From Candidatus Omnitrophota bacterium (GTDB lineage: Bacteria > Omnitrophota > Gorgyraeia > Duberdicusellales > 4484-171), in the NCBI GenBank assembly GCA_021735105.1, contig JAIPHS010000011.1, positions 1 to 16,242 on the forward strand: a stretch of DNA of 16,242 nucleotides, in the 5' to 3' direction. The position numbers and the translations under genes are program-made. Position 1 is the first letter of the stretch; each line of letters opens with the position of its first letter. Positions 1-8,097 of this stretch are shown here, one piece after another. The notes beneath the pieces are model-generated. The model was given only the letters and a program-made list of their open reading frames with translations. It did not search any database and had not been told where the DNA came from.

Positions 1-1
1 T

Positions 2-1369
2 AATGAAAAAATAAATGTTACAGAGATTAAATACCTACAAGCTATTCAGGCAGCTTCTTTTTATAATAAAATCATTATTCAGGAATTAGTTAATGAAGAA
101 AGTATTGATTCAATTAATGAATTTTTGGATGGGACTATTAATTTTTGGGATAGAGTAAAAAGCGGCAAGCAAAACAAAAAGATAACTTACCGCAAATTAA
201 TCGCAAAGAATAAGAAAATATATTTAGCTGATAAAATGATTATTCAGGCGTCATTGCCTACTATAGATAAAGAAACTAACCAGCTAAGCATCAAAAGAGT
301 TGCACCTGGTGGACATGGGCAGCTTGGCTTTATGTTATTAGGTGAGGCTGCACAAGTTAAGTTATCTTCTTCTCAAAATTTAATTCGAGCGATTTATAAT
401 GGAGACGGCCCTAATAATTTTCCCGATCAAAAAATTATTGGTTTCATGATAAAGAATAGAATTCCAATAGTTATGGTTACTTCGACTAAAACTCCAATTG
501 ATCAAAAAGGAGGCCAAATTGGTTTAGAATTAAATAAAGAAGGGGAACGGCCTCAAATTTTAGAATTAGTTCAGGCCAAAAATTCAGGCCAAGAAGAGTT
601 ATTTAAAAAGATTGGAATAAAAAGAGCTGATGAATCTATATACGGAAAAATAGATAAGCAATATTTTAATACTAATATTGCTTTGATAAATTATTCGGTG
701 CTGTCACCTTTTTTAAAAGATTTGTATGAGTTGGTTGGCCTAAAGAAATTTTCTAAAATTATTAGTCCGGATTTAATTAAAAATGAAAAGCTTCAAGATG
801 ATAAAGTTTATATCCAGCTAGAAGGGGCTTTAGCTTCAACTCTTCTAAATTTAGTTGGTTTTGTTAAGACGGCTAAAGATGAAAAAGTATCTGAATTAAT
901 CAAAAAACATAATATTGATGATTTTTTAGCCATAGTAAATGTAGATAAACAAAATCGGACAAAATTTTTTACCCCGATTAAATACGCTTGGGATTTTTGG
1001 TTTTATGCTTATTCTGACCATTTTAAGCTTGATGCTGATAATTTTAAATTAGAAAATTTAAAGCCGGGTAATTTTCCTGGTTTTGAGTTAGATCCTTTTT
1101 ACCAGGATTTAGAAAATTGCATTAAGGCTTTTGGACATGCTTCAACTATTGATTTAAGATCTTTAACTATTAAGGGGAAAGTTAAATTAAAAGATGCAAA
1201 GTTGTCAGGTTTGGTTGTAATAGAAAATAAAACAGATAAAATTGTAGATCTTAACATAAAAAAATTAAGTGGTAAATTTGAACATAAAAACAATAGTTTA
1301 TTTTTAAAAAATATTAAGATAGTAATTCAACCGGAGGGAAAAATAAAAGCGGAAAAGCTTAAGTCATAA
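2..1369 (+). CDS. UTP-sugar-1-phosphate uridylyltransferase (UDPGP family), 5' end missing
   Basis: The frame is open from base 2 with no stop before the TTG at 125, so about 455 C-terminal codons of a longer gene are visible. The protein resembles eukaryote-type UDP-glucose pyrophosphorylase, which makes UDP-sugar from UTP and sugar-1-phosphate. Matching landmarks in family order are a PGGHGQL segment (usual NPCGHGD), an IYNGDGPNNFPD segment in the place of the VSNIDNLG strand, a TSTKTPIDQKGGQIG stretch (usual TNKTRADVKGG), YFNTNIALIN (usual IFNTNNLWI), and KFFTPIKYAWDF (usual RFLPVKTTSDL, with the substrate-binding lysine kept). The last ~80 residues read like the C-terminal left-handed beta-helix (LTIKGKVKLKDAKLSG). 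Sugar specificity cannot be read from the sequence; UDP-glucose or UDP-N-acetylhexosamine are both possible. A separate promoter follows, so the gene is probably not co-transcribed with lysS. Confidence 0.8.
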   Translation, partial: NEKINVTEIKYLQAIQAASFYNKIIIQELVNEESIDSINEFLDGTINFWDRVKSGKQNKKITYRKLIAKNKKIYLADKMIIQASLPTIDKETNQLSIKRVAPGGHGQLGFMLLGEAAQVKLSSSQNLIRAIYNGDGPNNFPDQKIIGFMIKNRIPIVMVTSTKTPIDQKGGQIGLELNKEGERPQILELVQAKNSGQEELFKKIGIKRADESIYGKIDKQYFNTNIALINYSVLSPFLKDLYELVGLKKFSKIISPDLIKNEKLQDDKVYIQLEGALASTLLNLVGFVKTAKDEKVSELIKKHNIDDFLAIVNVDKQNRTKFFTPIKYAWDFWFYAYSDHFKLDADNFKLENLKPGNFPGFELDPFYQDLENCIKAFGHASTIDLRSLTIKGKVKLKDAKLSGLVVIENKTDKIVDLNIKKLSGKFEHKNNSLFLKNIKIVIQPEGKIKAEKLKS

Positions 1370-1396
1370 GTTATTTATAATTAAGGCCTTATAAAC

Positions 1397-1413
1397 GAGG
1401 GAAACGTCCCCTC
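1397..1413 (+). terminator. weak hairpin, possible terminator of the pyrophosphorylase gene
   Basis: GAGGG and CCCTC can pair around a 7-base loop, or GGGA/TCCC around AACG with a bulged C. The hairpin is followed by only three T residues, so it is a poor intrinsic terminator. A 10-base palindrome, TAAGGCCTTA, lies just before it (about 1382-1391). Position between a stop codon and a strong promoter supports a termination role, but the structure is marginal. Confidence 0.25.
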
Positions 1414-1458
1414 TTTGAGATTTGGTGTGCAAGTAAGGTTTGTGAGGGTCGGTTGTTG

Positions 1459-1487
1459 TTGACAGTTACCCATATATTTTATATAAT
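1459..1487 (+). promoter_or_regulatory. consensus sigma-70-type promoter for lysS
   Basis: A perfect TTGACA (1459-1464) and a perfect TATAAT (1482-1487) are separated by exactly 17 bases. The usual start point about 7 bases after the -10 box falls at 1493-1495, only 2-4 bases before the lysS ATG at 1497. There is no Shine-Dalgarno sequence in front of that ATG. The promoter probably drives lysS and the overlapping genes after it. Confidence 0.8.
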
Positions 1488-1496
1488 CAGCAAGTC

Positions 1497-2927
1497 ATGG
1501 AAAAAGAAGAGTTCAATAAAAATAAAGAGAAATTCGGAAATCCTTTTTGCGAGACAAGCTTTCCTAAGCCTTTGGCTATCAAAGATATAGTTGATCAATA
1601 CGAGGAAGAAAAAAAGGTTTCTTTGGCAGGAAGAGTAATTTCAAAAAGAGAGCATGGGAAATCCGGTTTTGCTCATTTGGCTGATTTTAGCGGAAAAATT
1701 CAAATTTATGCCCGCTCGAACAACCTTGGCAAAGAGTTTGACCTATTTAAAAGTTTAGATATAGGCGATATTATCGGCGTAGAGGGCAAACTTTTTATTA
1801 CTCGGACCAAAGAGATTACCATTGCAGCCGATAAGATTAAATTACTAGCAAAAGCTTACCGCCCGTTACCTGAGAAGTGGCATGGCCTAAAAGATGTTGA
1901 AACAAGATACCGGCAGCGTTATCTTGATTTAATTTCAAATAATGCGGCTCGTGATGTTTTTATCAAAAGGACAGAGGTAGTTTCTTTAATCAGAAATTTT
2001 TTCAAAGATCTTTCGTTTATAGAGGTGGAAACTCCAATGCTTCATCACATACCCGGCGGCGCGGCTGGATCTCCTTTTGAAACTTTTCACAATGCCACAG
2101 CAAATAAAGTATATCTTAGAATTGCGCCCGAATTGTATTTAAAAAGACTTTTGGTGGGGGGATTTGATAAAGTTTTTGAGATAAACAGAAGTTTCAGGAA
2201 TGAAGGTTTATCAAGGCGCCATAATCCCGAATTTACTATGCTGGAAGCTTACGCGGCATATTTTGATTATCAATTTATGATGAAAGTTTGTGAAAATTTA
2301 TTTACTTATTTAGCCGAGAAGTTTTGCGGCGGCCTGGTGTTTGAGTATCAAGGTAAAAAAATAGATTTTTCGGCTCCTTGGCAGAGAATTTCTTTAGCGA
2401 ATCTTTTTAAAAAAGAGTTTGGAATTGATCCGGAAGATAGTAAAGAAGAAGTTGTAAAAAAGATTAGTAAAAAAATTCAATTAAAAGAGGGATTATCCCG
2501 GACTCAAATACTTAAATTGTGCGAGGAGTTGATTGAGAAGAATTATCCGCAAGATAAACCAGCTTTTATCACTGATTTTTTTACCTGGACTTCACCGCTG
2601 GCAAAGCAAAGCCAAGATAACCCAAATCTGGTTGAAAGATTTGAGTTATTTATTGCCGGTATTGAAGTTGCTAATGCTTATTCAGAGTTAAACGATCCGG
2701 TTGAACAGAAAGAGAGATTTATCCAGCAGCAGGAAGATAGGGATTTAACCGGAAAGTTAGATCAAGATTTTATAAAAAGCCTTGAGCATGGTATGCCGCC
2801 GGCAACTGGTTTGGGTATTGGAATAGATAGATTAGTGATGATTCTTCTTAATCAACCTTCTATTCGGGATGTAATCCTGTTCCCCCTTTTAAAGTCAAAA
2901 GATCAAGAAGAAGAAAAAAAATGTTAA
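1497..2927 (+). CDS. lysS: lysyl-tRNA synthetase, class II
   Basis: Cytosolic enzyme that charges tRNA-Lys with lysine using ATP. The 476 residues show an N-terminal OB-fold anticodon-binding domain (about 30-130, VSLAGRVISKREHGKSGFA) and a class II catalytic core. Motif 1 lies around VETPMLHHIPGGAAGSPF, motif 2 is FRNEGLSRRHNPEFTMLEAY from residue 233, and motif 3 is GLGIGIDRL at 438-446. It is slightly shorter than typical bacterial LysRS (about 490-505): the RREKLxxL helix usually found before the GxNP(Y/F) segment is reduced. The ATG at 1497 is the only plausible start, because the frame upstream holds no ATG, GTG or TTG before the TGA at 1443. No ribosome-binding site precedes it, which fits the promoter placed almost on the start. 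The 3' end overlaps the Lol permease gene by 7 bases. In Bacillus lysS also lies just upstream of the clpC operon. Confidence 0.96.
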   Translation: MEKEEFNKNKEKFGNPFCETSFPKPLAIKDIVDQYEEEKKVSLAGRVISKREHGKSGFAHLADFSGKIQIYARSNNLGKEFDLFKSLDIGDIIGVEGKLFITRTKEITIAADKIKLLAKAYRPLPEKWHGLKDVETRYRQRYLDLISNNAARDVFIKRTEVVSLIRNFFKDLSFIEVETPMLHHIPGGAAGSPFETFHNATANKVYLRIAPELYLKRLLVGGFDKVFEINRSFRNEGLSRRHNPEFTMLEAYAAYFDYQFMMKVCENLFTYLAEKFCGGLVFEYQGKKIDFSAPWQRISLANLFKKEFGIDPEDSKEEVVKKISKKIQLKEGLSRTQILKLCEELIEKNYPQDKPAFITDFFTWTSPLAKQSQDNPNLVERFELFIAGIEVANAYSELNDPVEQKERFIQQQEDRDLTGKLDQDFIKSLEHGMPPATGLGIGIDRLVMILLNQPSIRDVILFPLLKSKDQEEEKKC

Positions 2928-4075
2928 CAGAAATTTTTCTTGCCTTTCGTTATCTTTTCCGAGGCCAGGCTCGCCATCTATCTTTTATCGGGCTAATGTC
3001 GGTTGCCGGAATTGTTTTGGGTGCGGCTACGGTGATTGTAGCAGTATCGATTGTAAACGGGATAGACGGTTCATTGATTCAGAGGATAATGAAATTTAAG
3101 TATCATATTGTTTTAGACTCAGCAGATAAGGAAAAACTTTTTGATTTACAAAAAGAGATGGAGAAAAAAGAAGAAGTCGAAGATGCTTCTTTATCAGCCA
3201 GAACACAAGTTTTTGCAAAAGTTGATGATACAATCATTCCTTTGGTGGTAAGGGGTTTTGACCTAGATAAGCTTTCTCAGGAACATTTTTTTTCAAAGTA
3301 TATAAAACAAGAATTCAGGGACTCAGGTTTTTTTGTGGGCAAAGGCCTGCAGCGAAGATTTTATTTAGATGATTCAATTGAATTTTATCCCTTAAAGAAG
3401 AAGCTTTCTTTAGAAAAAGAAAAAATTAGAGGTTATTTTGAAACAGGCCTTTATGATGTAGATAATTATTATTTAATCGCTGATTTAGAAAGGGTGAAGA
3501 GCCTTTCATCTAACTATCATCTTTTTTTAGGCTTACGTCTTAATAAGCCTTATGCTGCTGATGAGTTAGCTAAAGAAATATCAAAAAGCAATTCTCAGAT
3601 AATAGTTTCGACCTGGATTAGCACAAATCAAGAGTTGTTTGCTACCCTTAGGTTGGAAAAAATGGCTTTATTTATAATTTTAGCTTTAATTATCATAATT
3701 GCTTCTTTTAATATTTTTGCAACCATAACGGTAAAGGTGGTTGAGAAAACAAAAGACATAGGAGTTCTTAAATCAATAGGATTTACCAGCCGGAGAATTT
3801 TATCAATATTTACTTTACAGGGCCTAATCCTGGGGGTGATTGGTTCATCAGCGGGAGTAGGGCTGGGTTTGGGAGTTTGTCATATCCTAGAGAAGTATCC
3901 TGTAATCAAGTTACCCCAAGAAGTATTTTTTACTGAATACTTACCGGTAACCGTAAATTTAGGAGAAGTTGTTATTATTGGGGCGGCGGCGGCAGCTATT
4001 TCTTTTTTATCAAGTATTTTGCCTGCACTGCGAGCTTGCCGGCTTTGTCCTACTGAGGCATTACGTTATGAGTAA
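2921..4075 (+). CDS. LolC/LolE-family lipoprotein-releasing ABC permease
   Basis: Inner-membrane subunit of the Lol transporter, which lifts outer-membrane lipoproteins from the inner membrane onto a periplasmic carrier. The 384-residue protein has the MacB/FtsX-type layout: one N-terminal membrane helix (about 21-47, FIGLMSVAGIVLGAATVIV), a ~200-residue periplasmic domain, then three helices at about 248-272, 297-322 and 350-372. The conserved cytoplasmic loop after helix 2 (EKTKDIGVLKSIGFTSRRI) is the coupling segment typical of LolC/LolE. Only one permease gene is present, so the complex may use two copies of this protein, as in LolF-type systems, unless a second gene lies elsewhere. The start overlaps lysS by 7 bases and the stop overlaps lolD by 8, indicating coupled translation. 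Confidence 0.9.
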   Translation: MLTEIFLAFRYLFRGQARHLSFIGLMSVAGIVLGAATVIVAVSIVNGIDGSLIQRIMKFKYHIVLDSADKEKLFDLQKEMEKKEEVEDASLSARTQVFAKVDDTIIPLVVRGFDLDKLSQEHFFSKYIKQEFRDSGFFVGKGLQRRFYLDDSIEFYPLKKKLSLEKEKIRGYFETGLYDVDNYYLIADLERVKSLSSNYHLFLGLRLNKPYAADELAKEISKSNSQIIVSTWISTNQELFATLRLEKMALFIILALIIIIASFNIFATITVKVVEKTKDIGVLKSIGFTSRRILSIFTLQGLILGVIGSSAGVGLGLGVCHILEKYPVIKLPQEVFFTEYLPVTVNLGEVVIIGAAAAAISFLSSILPALRACRLCPTEALRYE

Positions 4076-4742
4076 ATTGGTCGAGGTAAAAAATTTAACT
4101 AAATTATATAAAAATCATAACCATGAAGTTAAAGCTATTGAAGCAATAAATCTTTCGATAGAAAAGGGTGATTTTTTGTCGATTGTTGGGCCCTCTGCTG
4201 CAGGTAAATCTACTCTCCTGCATTGTATAGGAGGAATTTTAGCTCCGGATAAAGGTGAAGTTTTATATAAAAATAAAAACATTTACAAGCAGAGAGAAGT
4301 TCATGTCGCTAATTGGCGCAACAAAAATGTTGGTTTTGTTTTTCAATTTTATTATTTAATCGAAGAGCTTAATGTTTTAGAAAATATAGCTTTAGCCGGT
4401 TTTAGGCCTAAGAAAAAATATTCTTTTCAAAGAGCTCATAAATTGTTAGAATACTTTGAGTTGACAGAAAGAAGTAATTTTTACCCTTCTCAATTAAGCG
4501 GAGGGCAGAAACAAAAAGTCGCTGTTGCCAGAGCTTTGATGAATAAACCTGATCTTCTTCTTTGCGATGAACCAACGGGTAACCTGGATCAGGATTCTCA
4601 AGAAAAAATAAAGATTTTGTTAAAAAAAATCAACAAAGAAGATGAGACAACTATTATTTTAGTAACTCATAATCTTCAATTAGCAGAAAATGCTAAACAG
4701 ATGATGTTTATTGAGGCAGGAAGGTTAAAGGAGGTAAGATGA
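4068..4742 (+). CDS. lolD: LolD-type ABC transporter ATPase
   Basis: ATPase that powers the adjacent Lol permease. The 224 residues contain the complete ABC set: Walker A GPSAAGKST (41-49, an A-A variant of the usual GPSGSGKST), Q-loop FQFYYLIEELNVLEN (93-106), signature LSGGQKQKVAVARAL (143-157), Walker B LLLCDEPTGNLD (163-174) and switch histidine H201. The signature region and DEPTGNLD are those of the LolD/MacB/FtsE group. The frame is open back to an ATG at 3969, but that stretch is inside the permease gene and does not look like ABC protein; MSKLVEVKNL starting at 4068 is the normal N-terminus. The gene overlaps the permease by 8 bases and the aminotransferase by 4 (ATGA). Confidence 0.93.
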   Translation: MSKLVEVKNLTKLYKNHNHEVKAIEAINLSIEKGDFLSIVGPSAAGKSTLLHCIGGILAPDKGEVLYKNKNIYKQREVHVANWRNKNVGFVFQFYYLIEELNVLENIALAGFRPKKKYSFQRAHKLLEYFELTERSNFYPSQLSGGQKQKVAVARALMNKPDLLLCDEPTGNLDQDSQEKIKILLKKINKEDETTIILVTHNLQLAENAKQMMFIEAGRLKEVR

Positions 4743-5614
4743 AAGTATATTTAAATGGCAAGTTGGTAGATAAAAAAGATGCTAAAATTTCTGTATTTGA
4801 TCACGGGTATTTATATGGAGACGGCGTATTTGAAGGAATTCGAGCCTATAATCAATTAATTTTTAAACTAAAAGAACATCTAGACCGTCTTTATGAATCG
4901 GCTCATTCAATAATGCTGCAGTTTCCTTTTACTAAAAAACAAATGGAGAAAGCAATAATTAAAACTATTAAGGCAAATAAATTGAAAGATGCTTATATTA
5001 GAGTTATTTTGTCGCGGGGAGAAGGGGACCTTGGCCTTGATCCAAGAAAATGCAAGGGGAATCATACTTTAGTTATTATCGCCGATAAAATTTCACTTTT
5101 TCCCAATAAACTTTACAAAGAAGGAATGGAGATAATAACTGTTCCTACGGTAAGAAATTTACTTGAAGCGGTAAATCCGCAAATAAAATCTTTAAATTAT
5201 TTAAATAATGTTTTAGCAAAAATAGAAGCAATAAATTCCGGGCATCAGGAAGGATTGATGCTGGATCATTTGGGTTATGTTGCTGAATGTACAGGTGAAA
5301 ATATTTTTGTGGTAAAAAAAGGAGAGTTATATACTCCGCCTCAATGCATGGGTACTTTACGGGGAATCACTAGAGATACAGTGTTAGATATTGCCAAGAA
5401 GTTGAAAATTCCCGCCCATGAACATGTATTGAGCAGGCATGAATTTTATATTAGTGATGAATCATTTTTGACTGGAACTGCTGCAGAGATTGTACCGGTA
5501 GTTAAAGTTGATGGAAGAAAGATTGGAAATGGGAAGCCGGGCAAAGTTACCGAAAAAATAATGAAAGAGTTTCATAAATTAACTAAAAAAAATGGGGTTA
5601 AATACACTCTATAA
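4739..5614 (+). CDS. ilvE: branched-chain amino acid aminotransferase (PLP fold type IV)
   Basis: Transfers the amino group between glutamate and the 2-oxo acids of leucine, isoleucine and valine, using pyridoxal phosphate. The 291 residues match the short IlvE class: N-terminal YLNGKLV and DHGYLYGDGVFEGIRAY (about 21-37), R50 in the HLDRL helix, catalytic lysine K150 in NPQIKSLNYLNNVLAKIEA, E183 in ECTGENIFVV, and the phosphate-binding GTLRGITRD and FLTGTAAEIVPV segments. D-amino-acid aminotransferase and aminodeoxychorismate lyase share the fold; the GYLYGDGVFEGIR and NPQIKSLNYL segments favour IlvE. The start is fixed by a near-perfect AAAGGAGGT at 4727-4735 and an ATGA overlap with lolD. 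It has no obvious functional tie to Lol, so it looks like an operon passenger. Confidence 0.9.
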   Translation: MKVYLNGKLVDKKDAKISVFDHGYLYGDGVFEGIRAYNQLIFKLKEHLDRLYESAHSIMLQFPFTKKQMEKAIIKTIKANKLKDAYIRVILSRGEGDLGLDPRKCKGNHTLVIIADKISLFPNKLYKEGMEIITVPTVRNLLEAVNPQIKSLNYLNNVLAKIEAINSGHQEGLMLDHLGYVAECTGENIFVVKKGELYTPPQCMGTLRGITRDTVLDIAKKLKIPAHEHVLSRHEFYISDESFLTGTAAEIVPVVKVDGRKIGNGKPGKVTEKIMKEFHKLTKKNGVKYTL

Positions 5615-5651
5615 AGGTATTCTCTAAATAATCGCATTTTCAATGAGGAGG
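5615..5651 (+). repeat. leader element before clpC, copy A of a two-copy sequence
   Basis: This short spacer between the ilvE stop and the clpC Shine-Dalgarno sequence matches 12771-12806, in front of the PIN/TRAM gene, at 30 of 37 aligned positions. Conserved blocks in order are AGGTATTC, CTAAATA, CATTTT, AATG and GGAGG. The last block is the ribosome-binding site of clpC (ATG at 5656). Function is not known; a shared regulator or promoter site, or an old duplication, would both fit. Confidence 0.6.
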
Positions 5652-5655
5652 TAAG

Positions 5656-8097
5656 ATGTTTAATCGGTTTACTGAAAGAGCTAGAAAAGTACTGGTTTTG
5701 GCCAAAGAAGAAGCAAGGAGATTTAATCATGATTATATTGGTACAGAGCATATACTTTTAGGTTTAATCCGAGAAGGCGAGGGTGTTGCTTGCGCTGTCT
5801 TGCAAAATATTGGCATGGATCTGGGGCGTCTGCGGGCTGAAATAGAAAAGTTAATGTCACCAGGAGCTGCAGCTTCAGTTTTAGGAGATATTCCTTTTAC
5901 TCCCAGGGCGAAGAAAGCTCTAGAGCTTGCTACCGAAGAGGCGCGCAGCCTTGGGCATAACTATATTGGAACAGAACATATCTTATTAGGATTACTTAGA
6001 GAAGAAGAAGGAATTGCTTCTCAAGTTCTTTTTTCTTTAGGAGTAGATATTAAAAAAGCAAGGAATGAAATTTCTGCTCTCCTAGGGGGTTCTTCAAATT
6101 CAGCTCAGATGCGTACAAAGAGAAATTCTTCAAAAACACCGGCCTTGGATTCTTTTGGACGCGATCTTACCAAATTACAAAAAGAAGGTGAACTTGATCC
6201 GGTTATTGGGCGGAATGCTGAGATTGAGAGAGTTATCCAGGTTTTGTCGCGCCGGACTAAAAATAATCCTGTTTTGTTGGGAGAGGCTGGAGTAGGTAAA
6301 ACGGCAATAGTCGAAGGCCTTGCTCAAGATGTAGTTAAAGGGGCTGTTCCTGAAATTTTACGTAATAAAAGAATAATTGTGCTTGATTTAGCTTTAATGA
6401 TTGCCGGTACTAAGTATAGAGGCCAATTTGAGGAAAGAATAAAAGCAGTTATGGAAGAAATTAAACGCGCTAAGGATGTGATTATTTTTATTGATGAACT
6501 TCATACCTTAGTTGGAGCCGGTGCCGCCGAAGGTGCAATTGATGCATCAAATATTTTAAAGCCAGCCTTATCGCGTGGAGAGATCCAATGTATCGGGGCA
6601 ACAACTCTTGATGAATACCGAAAACATATTGAAAAAGATGCAGCCCTAGAAAGGCGGTTTCAGATGATTTTTGTTGAACCAAACACTGTTTCAGAAACTA
6701 TTCAAATTTTAAAAGGCCTACGTGATAGATATGAAGCACACCACCGGGTAAAGTTTACTGATGAATCTCTCCAAGCAGCTGCTAAATTTTCAGACCGTTA
6801 CATCTCAGGAAGATTTTTACCGGATAAAGCTATTGATTTGATTGATGAAGCTGGAGCCCGATCCAGGCTGGCGATACTTACGGCACCTGATGGAGTAAAA
6901 AATTTAGAAGAAAAGATTTCTGAAATAGTAAGAGAAAAGGAAGCTTTTATCAGGCAACAGGATTTTGAGCAGGCAGCTAAATTACGTGATGAAGAAAAGA
7001 AATTCCGTTTTGAACTTGAAAATGGAAGAAAAGAGTGGAGCAAAAAAAGGGATAAAATTTCACCTGAGGTAAAAACAGAAGATATCGCCCGATTAGTTTC
7101 ACAGGTAACGGGAGTACCCACTTATAGATTAGAGCAGAAAGAATCAGAGAAATTGCTTAAGATGGAAGATAGCTTAGCAAAGAAAGTTATCGGCCAGCAA
7201 GAAGCAATTAGGGCAATCTCTCGAGCTGTAAGAAGAGCCCGGGCTGGAGTTAAAGAACCACGCCGCCCCATCGGTTCTTTTCTTTTTTTGGGGCCAACGG
7301 GTGTAGGAAAGACTCTTTTAGCCAGGGCGTTAACGGAGTTTATGTTTGGCAATGAAGAGGCTTTAATTCAGTTGGATATGAGTGAGTATATGGAGAAATT
7401 TAATGTTTCGAGATTAGTGGGAGCTCCTCCAGGTTATGTAGGTTATGAAGAAGGGGGGCAGTTAACCGAAAGAGTAAGGCGCAGGCCGTATTCGGTAGTT
7501 CTGCTAGATGAGATAGAAAAAGCTCATCCTGATGTATATAATCTTTTACTTCAAATTTTAGAAGAGGGGCGCCTTACTGACAGTTATGGGCGTTCAGTTG
7601 ATTTTAGGAATGTGATTTTAATTATGACTTCTAATGTAGGAGCAGATATTATCCGGCAAAAAGGATCATTGGGTTTTAAAGCTAAACATAAAGATATAGA
7701 CTATCAAGAGATGAAATCTGCTTTATTAGGAGAGGTTAAAAGGAATTTTAAACCAGAGTTTGTAAATCGGCTAGATGAGACTACCGTGTTTAGGCCTTTG
7801 GATAAAAAATCTTTAGAAAAAATAGTTGAAATTGAAATTAGTTATGTAAATGAGCGCCTCCGCGAGCAGGGTTTTATTGTAAAGCTTAATCCCGGGGCCA
7901 GAGAACTTTTTATAAAAAAAGGTTTTGATCCCAGCTATGGAGCACGGCCTTTAAAAAGAGTTATTCAAAGGTTTTTAGAGGATCCTTTATCAGAAGATAT
8001 AATTAGAGGCAGGTTTTTAGAGCGGATAAAAAGGGCAAAAGAAAAGCCGGTTATTATAAAGGCGTTAAAAAAAGGAGAATCATTGAAGTTTGAATGA
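5656..8097 (+). CDS. clpC: ClpC-type AAA+ unfoldase (Clp/Hsp100)
   Basis: ATP-driven ring unfoldase that feeds damaged or regulatory proteins to the ClpP protease. The 813 residues contain two Clp N-terminal repeats (about 3-70 and 80-145, each with an IGTEHILLGL segment), AAA domain 1 with Walker A GEAGVGKT (209-216) and Walker B D280-E281, and a middle region with a UVR-like motif (about 425-455, FEQAAKLRDEEKKF), which marks ClpC rather than ClpA or ClpB. AAA domain 2 has Walker A GPTGVGKT (546-553) and Walker B D618-E619, and is followed by the ClpP-docking loop (SLGF, 671-674) and a D2-small domain ending in RPLKRVIQRFLEDPL. A strong GGAGG precedes the ATG. The usual Firmicute partners ctsR, mcsA and mcsB are not beside it, and no CtsR-like direct repeat or CIRCE element is visible upstream. 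Confidence 0.96.
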   Translation: MFNRFTERARKVLVLAKEEARRFNHDYIGTEHILLGLIREGEGVACAVLQNIGMDLGRLRAEIEKLMSPGAAASVLGDIPFTPRAKKALELATEEARSLGHNYIGTEHILLGLLREEEGIASQVLFSLGVDIKKARNEISALLGGSSNSAQMRTKRNSSKTPALDSFGRDLTKLQKEGELDPVIGRNAEIERVIQVLSRRTKNNPVLLGEAGVGKTAIVEGLAQDVVKGAVPEILRNKRIIVLDLALMIAGTKYRGQFEERIKAVMEEIKRAKDVIIFIDELHTLVGAGAAEGAIDASNILKPALSRGEIQCIGATTLDEYRKHIEKDAALERRFQMIFVEPNTVSETIQILKGLRDRYEAHHRVKFTDESLQAAAKFSDRYISGRFLPDKAIDLIDEAGARSRLAILTAPDGVKNLEEKISEIVREKEAFIRQQDFEQAAKLRDEEKKFRFELENGRKEWSKKRDKISPEVKTEDIARLVSQVTGVPTYRLEQKESEKLLKMEDSLAKKVIGQQEAIRAISRAVRRARAGVKEPRRPIGSFLFLGPTGVGKTLLARALTEFMFGNEEALIQLDMSEYMEKFNVSRLVGAPPGYVGYEEGGQLTERVRRRPYSVVLLDEIEKAHPDVYNLLLQILEEGRLTDSYGRSVDFRNVILIMTSNVGADIIRQKGSLGFKAKHKDIDYQEMKSALLGEVKRNFKPEFVNRLDETTVFRPLDKKSLEKIVEIEISYVNERLREQGFIVKLNPGARELFIKKGFDPSYGARPLKRVIQRFLEDPLSEDIIRGRFLERIKRAKEKPVIIKALKKGESLKFE

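Noticed and set aside
125..127. TTG at 125 as the start of the first gene
   Set aside because: The frame stays open to base 2 and the family has a longer N-terminal region, so the gene is cut by the window edge and the TTG is internal.
1370..1496. T-box or other riboswitch leader before lysS
   Set aside because: The promoter sits at 1459-1487, leaving only a few transcribed bases before the start codon, so there is no room for a leader RNA.
3969..4067. Upstream ATG giving lolD a 33-residue extension
   Set aside because: The extension lies inside the Lol permease gene in another frame and has no ABC-protein character; MSKLVEVKNL at 4068 is the normal N-terminus.
5615..5655. CtsR or CIRCE heat-shock operator before clpC
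   Set aside because: No AGGTCAAA-type direct repeat or TTAGCACTC/GAGTGCTAA inverted repeat is present.
6488..7352. Open frames on the minus strand within clpC (also in lolD-free regions such as 12135-12458 and 12814-13065)
   Set aside because: They are antisense to strongly supported genes and show no recognisable protein features or ribosome-binding sites.
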